Source: Muricea muricata
Taxonomy: Eukaryota > Cnidaria > Anthozoa > Malacalcyonacea > Plexauridae
DNA: 64,000 bases
Reading direction: 5' to 3'
NCBI GenBank assembly: GCA_963855995.1
Contig: OY979718.1
Span: forward strand, 39,679,059-39,743,058
The notes beneath the pieces are model-generated. The model saw only the letters and a list, made by a program, of their open reading frames with translations. It was not told where the DNA came from and made no database searches. This document shows positions 29,801 through 40,421 of the stretch, piece by piece. The translations under genes and the position numbers were made by a program. Within the stretch, counting starts at the first letter, position 1. Each line of letters opens with the position of its first letter.

Positions 29801-32800
29801 TAACAACAATAACAACAATAATAACAATAACAATAACAATAACATTAACCATAACAATAACAATAACAGCGACCATGACTGTGACAATGACAATGACAAT
29901 GACAATGACAATGACAATAACAACAATAACAACAATAACAACAATAACAACAATAACAACAATAACAATCATGACCACAACATCAATAACAGTGATACAT
30001 TTTTCCATTTAGTTATCGAGATATTGTTGAAGTAGTTTATGCTTTAGTTTTACTAGTAGTTTACCCTAAAATTTCGGGAACATTTGAAAATTTTCAAAAT
30101 TTTGTTTTTTTCATTATTTCTTCCATAAACCATTATATTTTCACTTTCTAGTGTTTTTTGTTAGATATCTTAACTATTTTCGCGAAAATATCTGTTTATT
30201 TAAGAAAATAACCTAAAATTCAACATAGCAACGGTTTGTGTTCACTTTGTTTACTTTGGTTGCTACGGGGTTTATTCATCCTGAATACACAATGTTTTCG
30301 TAAAAACCCCCTCAATAGTACAATAGAACCCCCCCTCCTGAAATATGCATATATTTTCCTCGACTTATGCCCCTGAAACACGCAAAGCGTGTTTTGCTGA
30401 AATTTGTGTAATGGCGATGTGTGAGGAACAGTGAACTCTAATACAACTGGAACGATAACTCCTATGTTTTCGTTCTATGATTGGATGAAGCCAAATTTGA
30501 AGCAAAAGGCGGGAACCGCGCAGGGAAAATGGCTTGTTCGAAAGGACTGGGGGAAAGTTACGAGGAGTGAAAAGTTTGTTTTTGAGTGAAAATATGCATG
30601 AAAAATGAGAATTTTCATCACAAGACTTCAATTTTAAAGATTCGATCCTGGTTTTCTGGATAGTCCTGACTGTTCTACACTTTGTTACGGCGAAAATTGA
30701 GGGCTATCACTTTTTTACTCTGGAAAATGACGAAAGTTTCAACGTACCGAAGCAAACTACGAGGCAAACTACGCTCTTCAATTGAAAAATATATTGCTTT
30801 AAAACATTTCAACACTTCCAAAACGTATCTTGTGCTAAAGTCCAGGTATCGTTGTCTATTTTGAGCTTTTAGTCTTTGCTGTAGCCCTTCTAATACGTGA
30901 GTAAATTGAGGTTTTCGAAGTGGTGTATTTGTATGGTTAATTCAAAAATATGTATAAAACTTACATTTTTCGTCAGATAGCATTAGTTTTAAAGCTTTAA
31001 ACTTCGGTTACGGATAGTTCTTGGCAGCCTCTTCCATCTAACTGTTAAAACTCGAGAGGTAACATTTTTTTAAAAAAGATATTTCGTGACAAAGTTTTCG
31101 CCGGAACTGTTTTTCATTTTTAGCAGCCAAAAAATATTTTAAAACCTTACTGGACGTCCTAGAAAGTTGAGGTACATGAAATTTCAATCTATCTAGAAAA
31201 TATTTAGCACCTAACTGGCTCTAAAACACGAAGTTAAAGGGTCGAAAAGAGCTTTTGAAAATAGGTCATATTTTCGCGGCGTGACGTACATGGCGGCCTT
31301 CAATTTGGCTTCAAAGATGGCGGCCAAGTTATCGTTCCAGTTGTATTAGAGTTCACTGGTGAGGAATGATTATACATCATAACAATCTCTCTCAATCGAA
31401 GTCTCCCTAAGGAAATTTTAAGCGATATTTAGCCCTAAACATAAACATGGGTTAAAAAACGTAACTAAGATTGACAAAGGGTCGCAAAAAGATAATGTTT
31501 TAATGTTGAAATGGACGAAAACAACGGTGGAAAGTGCTAGACTCGCGCGGCCGCCATCATGGCAATTTTTGTAGTTACTTGTCTGTCAGAGATGTTACTA
31601 CGCTTGGTTTTAGCTGTATGTCGGTAAGGGGGCTACTAAATAGTTCTGCTGCCGAAACGGAGAAGAACAGAAACATTTTGACCTAGAATATTTGAACTCC
31701 ATGCAACATCAAGTGTCCGCAAGTTGAAATCATGATTCACGTTGCAGGATGTTGTCCTACAAGCAAACAATATTCTATAAGCAGTTACTAAGTACATTAC
31801 CCTTAGTCAAACAAAGCAAGAAATACATTAAACGACCAATGGAAAGGTCTAACTGTATCTACTTTATGATCCCCATTCTCAGAGGATTATACCATTATGG
31901 TGGAGACCCAAACCCTCGTAACCCACCTTTGGATACCAGGATGGTTACCATGACTTATTAAAATTTTGCATCTAATTTGGTCATGCATGATCATTGTGAA
32001 TGGATTTAGAATGAAACATAACCAAGAAGCATGAATGTATTTGTTCCAATGGACTGGACATGTAAAAGCCACAATGAGTAGCAAGGCTCTCGGAAGGCTG
32101 GACATTGGTTGAAGGCGATGGTCATAAGATAGGATTGTGTGCGTTAAGAGAATGTTAACGAGACGGTTCCCTACATCATATAGTGATCAGTAACTTGGAA
32201 ATAGGAGGTCACCCATCACCAGGAAATGATAAACATGATATGCTTGGCTATCTGTTTTGTGCCATCCTTAGAAACTGTGAACAAGTTCCAATAATATACT
32301 GCTGGAGTACACTCTAGTTTGTTGGTATTTTTTCCATTTTATCATTATTTTATCATTTTAATTATGTAAAATAGAGAATGTTTATTATACTAGAACATTG
32401 TAGGGAAGGTATACATTACTTTTTGTATATTCTGTGTGCTGCACACAATAGCTAAGTACTTTGCAAGCTTGCCTATGTTTAACTTCAATTTTCTCTAAAT
32501 AGCTTATTTTCGAAATGCCAAATTTGTGGAAACTCTAAATGAGAGGGAATTTAATGTATTGACTTCATTTTTTTACAGTAGGTGTATCTTTTGATGCTTT
32601 ATGCAACAACCAAACAGTTTTTTGACATTTGCAATATTTAGTCTGTTGCTATGGAAACAGTGTTTTTTTTGTAATTCGGGCAAAGTAATTAACGAAATAT
32701 AAATCTGTCTGCTTGTTGCATCCTATTTAGTGTAACTAACAACCTCAAGAAGTTTCAAAGTGATGTGTATTTTTCCTTTTTAGATATCATTGCCACAAAC

Positions 32801-35800
32801 TTAGGATTATGACATAGTTATCCCGTGTTTCCATGGGAACCATAAAGTGCATGACAACCTAATTATAATTTAACTCTGTGTCATAGTCAAGTCTATTTCC
32901 ATGCCAAATTTGGTGAAGTTTGGTTGATTTGTTTTGAAACTAGAGTGAAAAGAGTGATTTTGGCATTTCAGGGTAAACTACCACCTTAAAGCTTAGGAAA
33001 GAGTTGCACAGTTTTAGAGCAGGATCAATGTTATTCCAGAGAGTGGTGGTTTTGTAGAGAAACGTTTTTTGTCCAGCAACAGTTTTGAATAAAGGAACAT
33101 CTAATTTATGGTTATTTCTTGTTTCCCGGCAACTCACTTCACGTCTAGTTCTGAACTGCGATGACAAATAGTCAGGTGCACAGTTGTTCATACATTTGAA
33201 TGCCAACAGAGCATCACGATAGTAAAGATGTGATTTCACAGGAATCCAGCGTAGATCTTTTAGGACTGGTGTGATATGATCGAATTTCCTGGAATTGCTC
33301 ACAACTCGTGCTGCAAAATTCTGAACTCCTTGAGTCGGCCTTTGTTGATACAGGAGGTGGATGACCAGAGCGAAGAGCAATAATACAGCTTGCTGAACAC
33401 TAAGCAATTTATCACAGTTACGAGTAGACTGTTGTTGAACGCATGCTTAGCCCGATTTATTTGACAGAGGGTTGAATTGCAGGATAATACTGTAGACAGG
33501 ATTTGGTCATCAAAGGGCAGTACTGGATCAAACGTGACTCCTAGATCTTTAACTGATTTGGACGGAGTAAGATATTTACCCAGTAATGAGATTCTAAATT
33601 CAGGTAGCTTTGCCAGCATTTGGCGGCTTCCGTAGATCATTAATTTTGTCTTCTCTGGGTTGAGTAGGAGAAGATTATCAAAGCACCAATTACGTATTCG
33701 AATCAGATAACCATTAAGATCAACCACTGCAGTACTTGAGTTATTGGTATGAAAGGATAAAAGTAATTTAGTGTCATCAACGTATGACTCTGAGGAACAC
33801 TTCTTGATGCTAGACGACAGATCGTTAACATAAATACTAAACAGCAACGGGCCAAGTATACTACCTTGAGGCACACCACTAACGACAGGTAATTTATCTG
33901 ATAAGGTCGAATTAATACGTACTGTTTGATATCTCTCACTAAGATAACTTTATACCAACTAAGGCATGAAGACGACACACCAACATGCTTCAGTTTAGCA
34001 AGTAGGATTTCATGGTTAATGCTGTCAAAAGCTTTGCTCATATCTAAGAGAATAACTGCTGTTACTTTCTTCTGGTCAATTACTTTCAGGATGGAGTCAG
34101 TAGAGTTAATGAGAGAGGTTTCGGTGGAGTGCCAAGCTTTGTTACCGCTCTGATGTGCGGAGAGACGACGATTTACTGTCAAGTAAGATGTTAGTTGATT
34201 AAGTGCAATCACATCTGTATATGATGGCTCCTGTATGTTATTGATTTCTCTGTTATCCAAACAAGTATCCGAAAACCAAAAAGATGCGTGTATATACAAT
34301 CGCCCAGTCATCTCTATTTCGCAAAGATAATTGAACTCCTTACTTTCCGCCAGAACTTCGCTCATGAAGAAACGGCACTTTTGAATGCATGTGCTCCTTT
34401 TCTTACATGCACCTTAGTGCTAAAATCCAGTCCTCACACGTTGATTAATCTGACCAACATATGTACCCCATTTTTCCAACCTACGTGCTTGGACTTGGAA
34501 TTAATTCTATCTTCTTGCCAACTTCAGCTAGTTATTCTTGGTCTTTAATAAATCTCTCTGCTTGTATACGGTACGTCACCTTATCTTGAACGTTTTGGTG
34601 TTTCCCTTTGCTGTTCGAGATAGACAGACTTCCACTGTATAATGGGAAGAAGTCCTATTCGATATTCTCTTATCTGCATATTGCTAATCTTGTCTATTAT
34701 ACACACATTCATTTGTACATGTACACACGGACGTTCATGACATTGCGGGCGTAATTGTTGTAATTAAAATGTCAACTTTAAATTTCTAAAATACTAGAAT
34801 AGGAACATGTATTTGCATTTAACTTCATATCTTGTTACTTTAGTGTGTCTGCTGCGCTTTTTGACAGGAGATGCAGAATTGTCCGGGTCTTCAATGAGTT
34901 TGCTATGTAAGTCTATCAAACCTTTGGAATATTTGACAGTTTTGACCTTAACTACCATTGTCGCATCTTGATCACACACAAATATAGTGTGGTGACGTTG
35001 TTGAAATGCTGAGACAGTCTACATAAGGTTAACACCATCTTCAATAGCCTTGTACGAGGCATACGCTTTGTGAACTCCACTTATTAAAATCATTACCTAA
35101 AAATTCATAACTTAGGATAAAAGGAATAAATCTGAAAGCTCCAAATGCAAAAGTCGATGCAGAAACATAGGTCGTTCAGATATGCATTTTTATTTTCAAA
35201 TGGGAATTGAACCTTCTTTGATTGGCTGAAATACATGGATATCTGACCACAAAAGATGAGTAAATAAAATACTTTTCCTACGCATTCGGTTAAAAAAGTA
35301 ATGATTCGTATGCATCATGTTCAACAAATTACTAAGCTGACTAATTACTAAACTGACTTACTGATTTCTCTGTTATCTAGCCATGTACCTGAAAACAGGT
35401 AAGATCCATATTCAATCACAGAATCTTTTCTGTTTTTGTATGCATAATCGAATCTCCTGCATTTTACCAGAACTTGGTTCTTGAACTGCCTTCATTCAAA
35501 AGGGACTTTTGCATGCAATTGTGCTCTTAAAATTCTCACACAGTTAATCTGACCGACATACAGTATGCTCTCTTTTTCCAACATACGTACTTGGACTTGG
35601 GATTAACTCTACTTATTCCAAAAAATTCTTGGTTTTTAAATCTCTGTGCTGGTATGTGTTTACTAACCAATTTGTAAAAGACTGGTTATCTCAAACCCCC
35701 ACTACCTAGAACCTTTTTTGTTTTTGTCTTAGCTATTTGAGATAGACGGGTCCCACTGTACACAAATTGAATGAAGTTTTGCAGTAAATTGTCTGTCAAC

Positions 35801-37127
35801 CAGACATTCATTTGTACATGGAAGTTTTATCCATATTCAATCACAAAATCTTGTCTGTTTTCGTATACATTAATGAATCTCCATGAGCAGTAACCAAATA
35901 TTATGCGCTCTGTATTAAATATCAATGCTCTGAACATCTAGTATTTGTTTATTTTCCCATGTTTGCATGCTGTATTGTTCAAAAGCTTCATTCTGGCTTC
36001 CATAGTCTACTGTATCATAACATTGCCATTAATTGGATTTAAACACATTGTGCTCAGCAAGCCTTAATGAATACAAGTTTTTGAATAGCATTCCTGCTTG
36101 TTAACCTTCTAGTATCTGTACTATCCTACAGATATATTGTCTACAAAGTTTACTTTAAGCAATGACTGTAATATAAATATGATTTAAATATTTTATTATG
36201 AAACAATAAAGTGTATGTAATAGCATAAATTAAGTTTTATATCAAAAGGTTAGCAAGAGCCCCCCCCCCTGCTCTCCACTTAGCCAACTTTGGTTGGAGG
36301 CATCAGGCATACCCGTAGACAGGATTTGACATTTTGCCACAATTCTTTGACAGTTTCCCCAATGCAGCTTTCAAATCCTGTGGGTACATCCAATACTCTA
36401 CACATGGCAAATCAGTATAAAGTGGTATGTAATTGTAAGAGAATAAATATATTTGCAGGGAAAAAACCTGGCCAGAGTATGGCAACTGCGCACCTAAGAT
36501 TTTTTTCGCATAAAAAATAGCGCACCTTGCAAAAAAATAGCGAAGAATTTCGGGGCACCTGCCGCACCTAGTCGACTTCATCTGGTGTTTTGGAAGACCT
36601 CAGAAACAACTAATTTTCACTTTTTATGTTACACAATTTCACACTTAGTTACATTATAACCAAGCTTTGAAACATAACGCAGCGCTTAAATATTTAGCCA
36701 CACTTAAATATATTTTGGCACACCTGGAAAATTTTTCCTGGCGCACCTGACCATTTTTTGCGCACCCGCACGCAAATTCTGGTCTTTGCCGCACCCAAGA
36801 TCTTAACGAAAACTGCCATACTCTGCAGACCGGAAGCCTGGTAGTTGGGCAAATGTTTTGCGAAATTTCCAGTCTTTAAACTCGCACGGCCATAACTTGT
36901 GACTCACCAGTCTGTAACCAGGCGAAAATACCTGTTGCATACTAAAAACATATAATACAGTACCATATATACAGCAATTAATAGATGTTGGTAAATATTA
37001 TACCTGTAGGCAGACCCAGCACAAAATACTTGTTAGGTCCGGGATTTGCAGCGAGTATTCTATTGCGAACGTACTTGGCTGCCCACTCACTAACGCGGTC
37101 ATAATCGTCAAGTATTACCAGCCTCAT
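26823..37127 (-). CDS. GNPDA: glucosamine-6-phosphate isomerase (deaminase)
   Basis: Four coding exons on the minus strand, at 37127-37004, 29145-28861, 27420-27236 and 27092-26823, join in frame through GT-AG sites to 287 codons, the usual animal length. The enzyme converts glucosamine 6-phosphate to fructose 6-phosphate and ammonia in the cytosol, linking amino sugars to glycolysis. Exon 1 gives [20 protein letters not shown] and ends in the phosphate-loop codons LGLPTG, completed by STP in exon 2. Exon 2 has NMDEY, with the Asp of the active site, and [11 protein letters not shown]. Exon 3 has [14 protein letters not shown], with catalytic Asp, His and Glu. Exon 4 has [13 protein letters not shown] and the conserved KTVKYFKGL near the C-terminus. 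The start is the only ATG that fits the family. GNPDA1 and GNPDA2 arose in vertebrates, so I use the stem name. Introns are about 7.9 kb, 1.4 kb and 0.14 kb. Confidence 0.95.
28228..28605. repeat. nested fold-back repeats in isomerase intron 2
   Basis: A short hairpin lies at 28228-28296 (CGTGTTGTAT against ATACAACACG). A wider inverted pair follows: ATACAAGTTCTTTTGTA at about 28318 and CTCATCAACGAA ... AAAAGAACTTGTAT at 28557-28603. This is probably a decayed MITE. Frames of about 60-80 codons in this intron have no recognisable content. Confidence 0.55.
29776..29990. repeat. (AACAAT)n-like microsatellite
   Basis: About 215 bp of interleaved AACAAT, AACAAC and GACAAT units. Poly-Leu and poly-Val/Ile frames on the minus strand result from it and are not genes. 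Confidence 0.9.
30429..31358. mobile_element. 930 bp hAT-type non-autonomous element with exact 8 bp target duplication
   Basis: It begins CAGTGAACTCTAATACAACT, continues GGAACGATAAC, and ends with the exact reverse complement of this 31 bp. The 8 bp GTGAGGAA is found at 30421-30428 and again at 31359-31366. The body has no frame above 90 codons and no transposase motif. Confidence 0.9.
31367..32939. other. intron sequence, no gene seen
   Basis: AT-rich intronic DNA between the hAT element and the LINE. The right part (from about 32.8 kb) may include the 3' untranslated region of the LINE. Confidence 0.45.
32940..34365 (-). pseudogene. 5'-truncated CR1/Jockey-type LINE reverse transcriptase remnant
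   Basis: Three overlapping minus-strand frames (34365-33703, 33874-33299, 33407-32940) spell the C-terminal half of a non-LTR reverse transcriptase. [17 protein letters not shown] carries the motif A Asp, [18 protein letters not shown] is motif [10 protein letters not shown] is motif C, and a C-terminal [18 protein letters not shown] block is typical of this LINE group. At least two frameshifts and the missing endonuclease and ORF1 make it inactive. It lies inside the isomerase intron in the same orientation as the gene. Confidence 0.85.
34242..35650. repeat. diverged direct repeats within the intron
   Basis: A segment starting GATTTCTCTGTTATC at 34242, with TTTTTCCAACCTACGTGCTT near 34470, recurs at about 35368-35640. 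A third partial copy (ATCCATATTCAATCACA) is near 35831. Spacing is about 1.1 kb and identity is clearly below 90 percent. The repeats bracket the duplicated exon. Confidence 0.6.
34750..35150 (-). pseudogene. duplicated, mutated last exon of the isomerase gene
   Basis: This is a copy of exon 4 (26823-27092) together with flanking intron and 3' sequence, sitting in intron 1 on the same strand. The splice acceptor is kept (TTTTTAG before 35096) and the coding phrases TVSAFQQ, FVCD.DAT and KTVKY.KGL remain readable. The Trp codon of the VNHMW motif has become TAG, so use of this exon would truncate the protein. The tail after the KKRSR codons differs from the real exon and runs to 34794. The duplication extends about 80 bp into the 3' flank and about 50 bp into the upstream intron. 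Confidence 0.9.
35660..36472. other. intron sequence, no gene seen
   Basis: AT-rich intronic DNA with no supported exon. Confidence 0.45.
36473..36825. mobile_element. hAT-like MITE
   Basis: CAGAGTATGGCA at the left and TGCCATACTCTG at the right are exact inverted termini 353 bp apart. The interior has GCGCACC and GGTGCGC type phrases. A clean 8 bp duplication was not found, so the flanks may have changed. Confidence 0.65.
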
Positions 37128-37291
37128 GTTTCCTTATTTTAGGTTCTCGTACACCGATGTTTTAAACTCAATACTGTATTCAAAAAGAAGTCAAAAGTAC
37201 AAATCTACTCCCATTCGCTCATGATTCCCCGGAAATGATGTACTTCATGTATAGACCATATAGACATACTCTGAGAGTGAACAGTTCTTAA

Positions 37292-37774
37292 CAGGGTTGG
37301 TAGTTTGGCCTATTAGAGGCCAAATAACTCGATTTTGGCTTCTTTTTTTCTTGCTTGGCCTTAAAAAAAAAGTTTGGCTTTTTGGCTACTTTTTGGCCTC
37401 TTTCTATTTCAAAGCAATGCTTGGAAAATGTTTCGATCTTAGTTTGATTATATATGTTTAATCGTCAAAATAATATAGGTATACTAATTGTGATACTACA
37501 GGCATTTAGTATTCATGAGAACTTTTAGTATATGAGGATTATTTAGTATTCATGGAATAAATTAGTTGTGCTACGCAGTACACTGGACATCGCACTGGTT
37601 GTAAAAGAAAGGCTGAACAGTGTCAATACCCAAAACTATTAGGAATGAGTTTGCAATAAGTTTGGGCTTTTTGGCATTTATTTGGCCGCGTTAGAAAAAT
37701 TGTAATTTGGCCTCTTTTGGTAGATTTTGGCATACCTATTTGGCTCCAAGCATGCGCAGGACCTACCAACCCTG
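37292..37774. mobile_element. hAT-type MITE with exact 8 bp target duplication near the isomerase start
   Basis: Termini are CAGGGTTGGTAG and CTACCAACCCTG, with one inserted base near the arm. The 8 bp GTTCTTAA occurs at 37284-37291 and 37775-37782. The interior is dominated by TTTGGCC and TTTTGGC phrases. It lies 165 bp upstream of the GNPDA start codon, so it may fall in or next to the promoter or 5' untranslated region. Confidence 0.9.
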
Positions 37775-37782
37775 GTTCTTAA

Positions 37783-38916
37783 AATGTTACATTCAGCGTC
37801 AGTCAATGGTCATTGACATTATGATGATGAGTATTAATCACAAGACGCCAGTTGTCCTGAATGACAATTGTATGTGGCCTGAAAACACTGGTGGTAGTAG
37901 CGGGTGGGGCAGAAAGAGGGGCATGCCCTCTAAACAGCCAAAAATGCCACAGACTTGTCAACATGTTGAAACAAACTTGTTACTGTAAATGTCAATTTCA
38001 GCAAGTTGTAAAAAGTCTGTTACAATCAGGTTGTTGCAAATTGGCATTAGCAGCAAGCCTATGAATAACATGTTGTGACAATAAGCCATGCAAATGCATC
38101 CCAAAATCTTCATCATCATCCCAATAATTTGTGGCAAGGTTTCAACAAACTTTTTGTAGCAGCCACGACAAGCAGACAACTTAAGGAAGTAAAAAATAAA
38201 ATAGGCATCTTGTATTCCTGATATGCAAGAGAAAACCCCCGACTGACTCCGTCATTTTCATGTTGTTTTTTTTTTAATATCAGGAACATAAAAGTCTATT
38301 TCCAGAATTTGCTTTATTTTGTTGTAACACATACCACACTACTTATTTTGCAATATTCTTAAAACTTTTACCCAGAAATATTCTAGTGTAAATCAGTGCT
38401 GTTTCTCCTAAATATATATTAAATGTAATTTCCTTCATCCAATAGCATCCTTATTTTAAATGTGATGATTAAAATTTAGATACTGTTAAAAAACCCACAA
38501 TTACCTAGACATGGACTCATGATATGAGATGAACACAATGGCCATGCTAGCATCAGGATTTTAATTTTAGTCGGTGGAAATATTATATTCTTGAAGCCAT
38601 TAATAGTATATGCCACACACACAGTACATTGTTACCCTAGGTAGTTAAGTGATTTTGTCAAGGTAATTTAGCTTTAACTTTATTGTTATTGTAAATCTAA
38701 TGCCAAATGATTTTAGTTGCCAGAGAGAGGTTCTGAAATGTGTCAATCAAACAGCTGCCAAAAATTCCTGTCAACCCACTAAACGTACCATAGTTTTTTC
38801 CTAACATTTTGCAACTATGCAATAAATGCCTATATTTATTTTTTATTTTCAAAAATACTAACTGAAACATCAAGTATGTTCACTAGTTTGATTAGGAACT
38901 AAATGAAGCCAACGAG
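37783..38916. other. intergenic between isomerase and NAA10
   Basis: No exon is supported. A fragment near 38190-38260 (CATCTTGTATTCCTGATAT and GACTGACTCCGTC) resembles sequence next to the hairpin at 54.1 kb, so both may derive from one dispersed repeat. Confidence 0.45.
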
Positions 38917-39028
38917 CAGTGGTAAAGCTTGTGGTACTAAAGACTCCCAGGATTGTCTGGGCCATTAGCATTTGGTTATTAACATTTGGTTACAAAGCTG
39001 GTGGTCACAACCACTAGCTTTGTCACTG
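38917..39028. repeat. short hAT-like fold-back
   Basis: CAGTGGTAAAGCTTGTGG pairs with CCACTAGCTTTGTCACTG at the other end, 112 bp in total. No 8 bp target duplication was seen. It lies just downstream of NAA10. Confidence 0.55.
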
Positions 39029-39089
39029 CTTACAAAAAAATATTAAAATTACTGAAAAAATATCAAAACTATTATATTTGGTGACATGT

Positions 39090-39596
39090 TTATTGAACTT
39101 TTACAGCTGCAATAGATTTTGTCAGTTCAGCAGTGACATCGGTCAAGTCCCGTCGCATTGCATATGCATCCTCTCCATCAGCATAATATTTTGGCTCTAT
39201 ATCATAAATATTGAACTTCAATGTATTGGTATACAGATGCAGAGCAGCTCTGTTACTTTTCCTTACATGAAGTGACACATATTTTGCACTGAAACATTCA
39301 ACCATAGCTCTTGAGGCTTGTTGCATCAGTTTTTGAGCCAAACCCAACCGTCTATGTGAACGTTTTACAGCGAGAGATGTGATATGACCATGAGCTGCTT
39401 CATCTGATTCTTCCTCCATCTTAGCTAGGACATAACCAACGATCTTTCCCTTCTCATCTTCGGCGACATATGAAAGTTGAGGCCAAGACAGTCCATGATA
39501 AAAGTAATATTTCATTTGATAGTTTTCAGGCAAACACAGTAAGTTACAGTGCTGCATATTCATCAGATCTTCTGGCGTTGCACAGCGTATATTCAT
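39090..39596 (-). CDS. NAA10: N-alpha-acetyltransferase NatA catalytic subunit
   Basis: A single-exon frame of 168 residues. With NAA15 the family acetylates the N-termini of nascent Ser/Ala/Thr/Gly-starting proteins at the ribosome. The start [20 protein letters not shown] and the stretch [19 protein letters not shown] are close to the animal consensus. The acetyl-CoA loop of the GNAT fold is visible as [10 protein letters not shown] (about residues 81-90), followed by [18 protein letters not shown] and [14 protein letters not shown]. The protein ends soon after the fold, so the acidic tail of the 235-residue vertebrate NAA10 is absent. Absence of introns could mean an intron-poor ancestral gene or a retrocopy; the intact frame argues for function. 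The AATAAA hexamer overlaps the stop codon (39089-39094). Confidence 0.95.
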   Translation of the reverse strand: MNIRCATPEDLMNMQHCNLLCLPENYQMKYYFYHGLSWPQLSYVAEDEKGKIVGYVLAKMEEESDEAAHGHITSLAVKRSHRRLGLAQKLMQQASRAMVECFSAKYVSLHVRKSNRAALHLYTNTLKFNIYDIEPKYYADGEDAYAMRRDLTDVTAELTKSIAAVKVQ

Positions 39597-40046
39597 CTTC
39601 TAATGCTACAGTAGATTGGACAAAAAATGAAACAGAAATCTGTCATTCAATTTAAAATTGACAATTTTAGTTGTAAATCCTGTGACCGCGTGGTTGTAGA
39701 ATGTGTGGGTCTTGGGCTCGAAAATATCACTTCCGCCCATTGGTCCAGTCAGTTCCGGCCGGTGGGTAGATAATACCTATATAATTATGATATTTTGATT
39801 CGAAATCGATTTTTGCTTCAAACAACAACAGTTTTTTGTGTTTGACCTTCTTTTCTTTGCATTTGCACAAAATATGGTTGTTAAATTGCTATACCTACTT
39901 ACTTTGTTTTTAGGCTGGAGTGCATACTTTTCATCCAAAAGAGTGTTTGTTGGTTTTGATTGGTTAATTACGATTGAACGAGCCAATAGCAACGAGCCAC
40001 TAAAATGCTAAATAATGCTGAAGAATGCTGAAGGCAAAAGTGTAAT
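39597..40046. promoter_or_regulatory. probable shared bidirectional promoter
   Basis: The 450 bp gap between two head-to-head start codons (NAA10 minus, small membrane protein plus) leaves room for a shared promoter only. I see no clear TATA box at either gene. The plus-strand start context AATATGGCGGCAAG resembles the initiator/YY1-type ATGGCGGC motif often seen at housekeeping genes. Function is inferred from arrangement. Confidence 0.5.
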
Positions 40047-40259
40047 ATGGCGGCAAGGTTTGCAACATTTCCCGTTGTTTTCTTTGGTGTTTTTACTGCA
40101 CTCACGATCGCATTTGTCAATCGCAGAAAGCTGCTGCCAAATTTTGACGACGTACGAGACAGACAAAGCCAAGAAGGGTTGAATAAAGCCAAGGAAATTA
40201 AACAACAGCTGCAAGAAGGGATAGAAGAACGGCGACAGAAGGCACTCAGGAGAGAATGA
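40047..40259 (+). CDS. small single-pass membrane protein
   Basis: A 70-residue frame. Residues 5-23 (FATFPVVFFGVFTALTIAF) form one hydrophobic segment followed by a basic NRRK, so the long charged helix (residues 35-70, rich in Gln, Glu, Lys, Arg) would lie on the positive side. The layout resembles small inner-mitochondrial-membrane assembly factors such as UQCC3, but I cannot establish homology by eye. The start is supported by ATGGCGGC context and position opposite NAA10. Confidence that it is a gene is fair; function is unknown. Confidence 0.6.
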   Translation: MAARFATFPVVFFGVFTALTIAFVNRRKLLPNFDDVRDRQSQEGLNKAKEIKQQLQEGIEERRQKALRRE

Positions 40260-40360
40260 TATTGATAGTACATGTATGTTGGTAGTATTTAAATTTGTAT
40301 TTTTTAGCAATCTAATAATTACTGTATTTGTCTGAGGGGCGTCCAGAGGGGGGGGGGGAA

Positions 40361-40421
40361 ACGGGCAATTTACGGGCAATTTACGGGCAATTTACGGGCA
40401 ATTTACGGGCAATTTACGGGC
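40361..40421. repeat. 11 bp tandem repeat
   Basis: Five and a half exact copies of ACGGGCAATTT follow a run of G. A flanking GAGGGGCGTCCAGAGG resembles a hAT terminus, but no matching right end was confirmed. Confidence 0.85.

Larger units (their letters stand above)
29146..37003 (-). other. 7.9 kb first intron of the isomerase gene
   Basis: Bounded by an AG next to 29145 and a GT next to 37004 on the minus strand. It holds a trinucleotide-rich microsatellite, a 930 bp hAT element, a dead LINE, a duplicate of the gene's last exon, diverged direct repeats and a further inverted-repeat element. No other host exon is seen. Confidence 0.85.

Noticed and set aside
29726-30008. Poly-Leu and poly-Val/Ile minus-strand frames
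   Set aside because: Translation of an AACAAT-type microsatellite.
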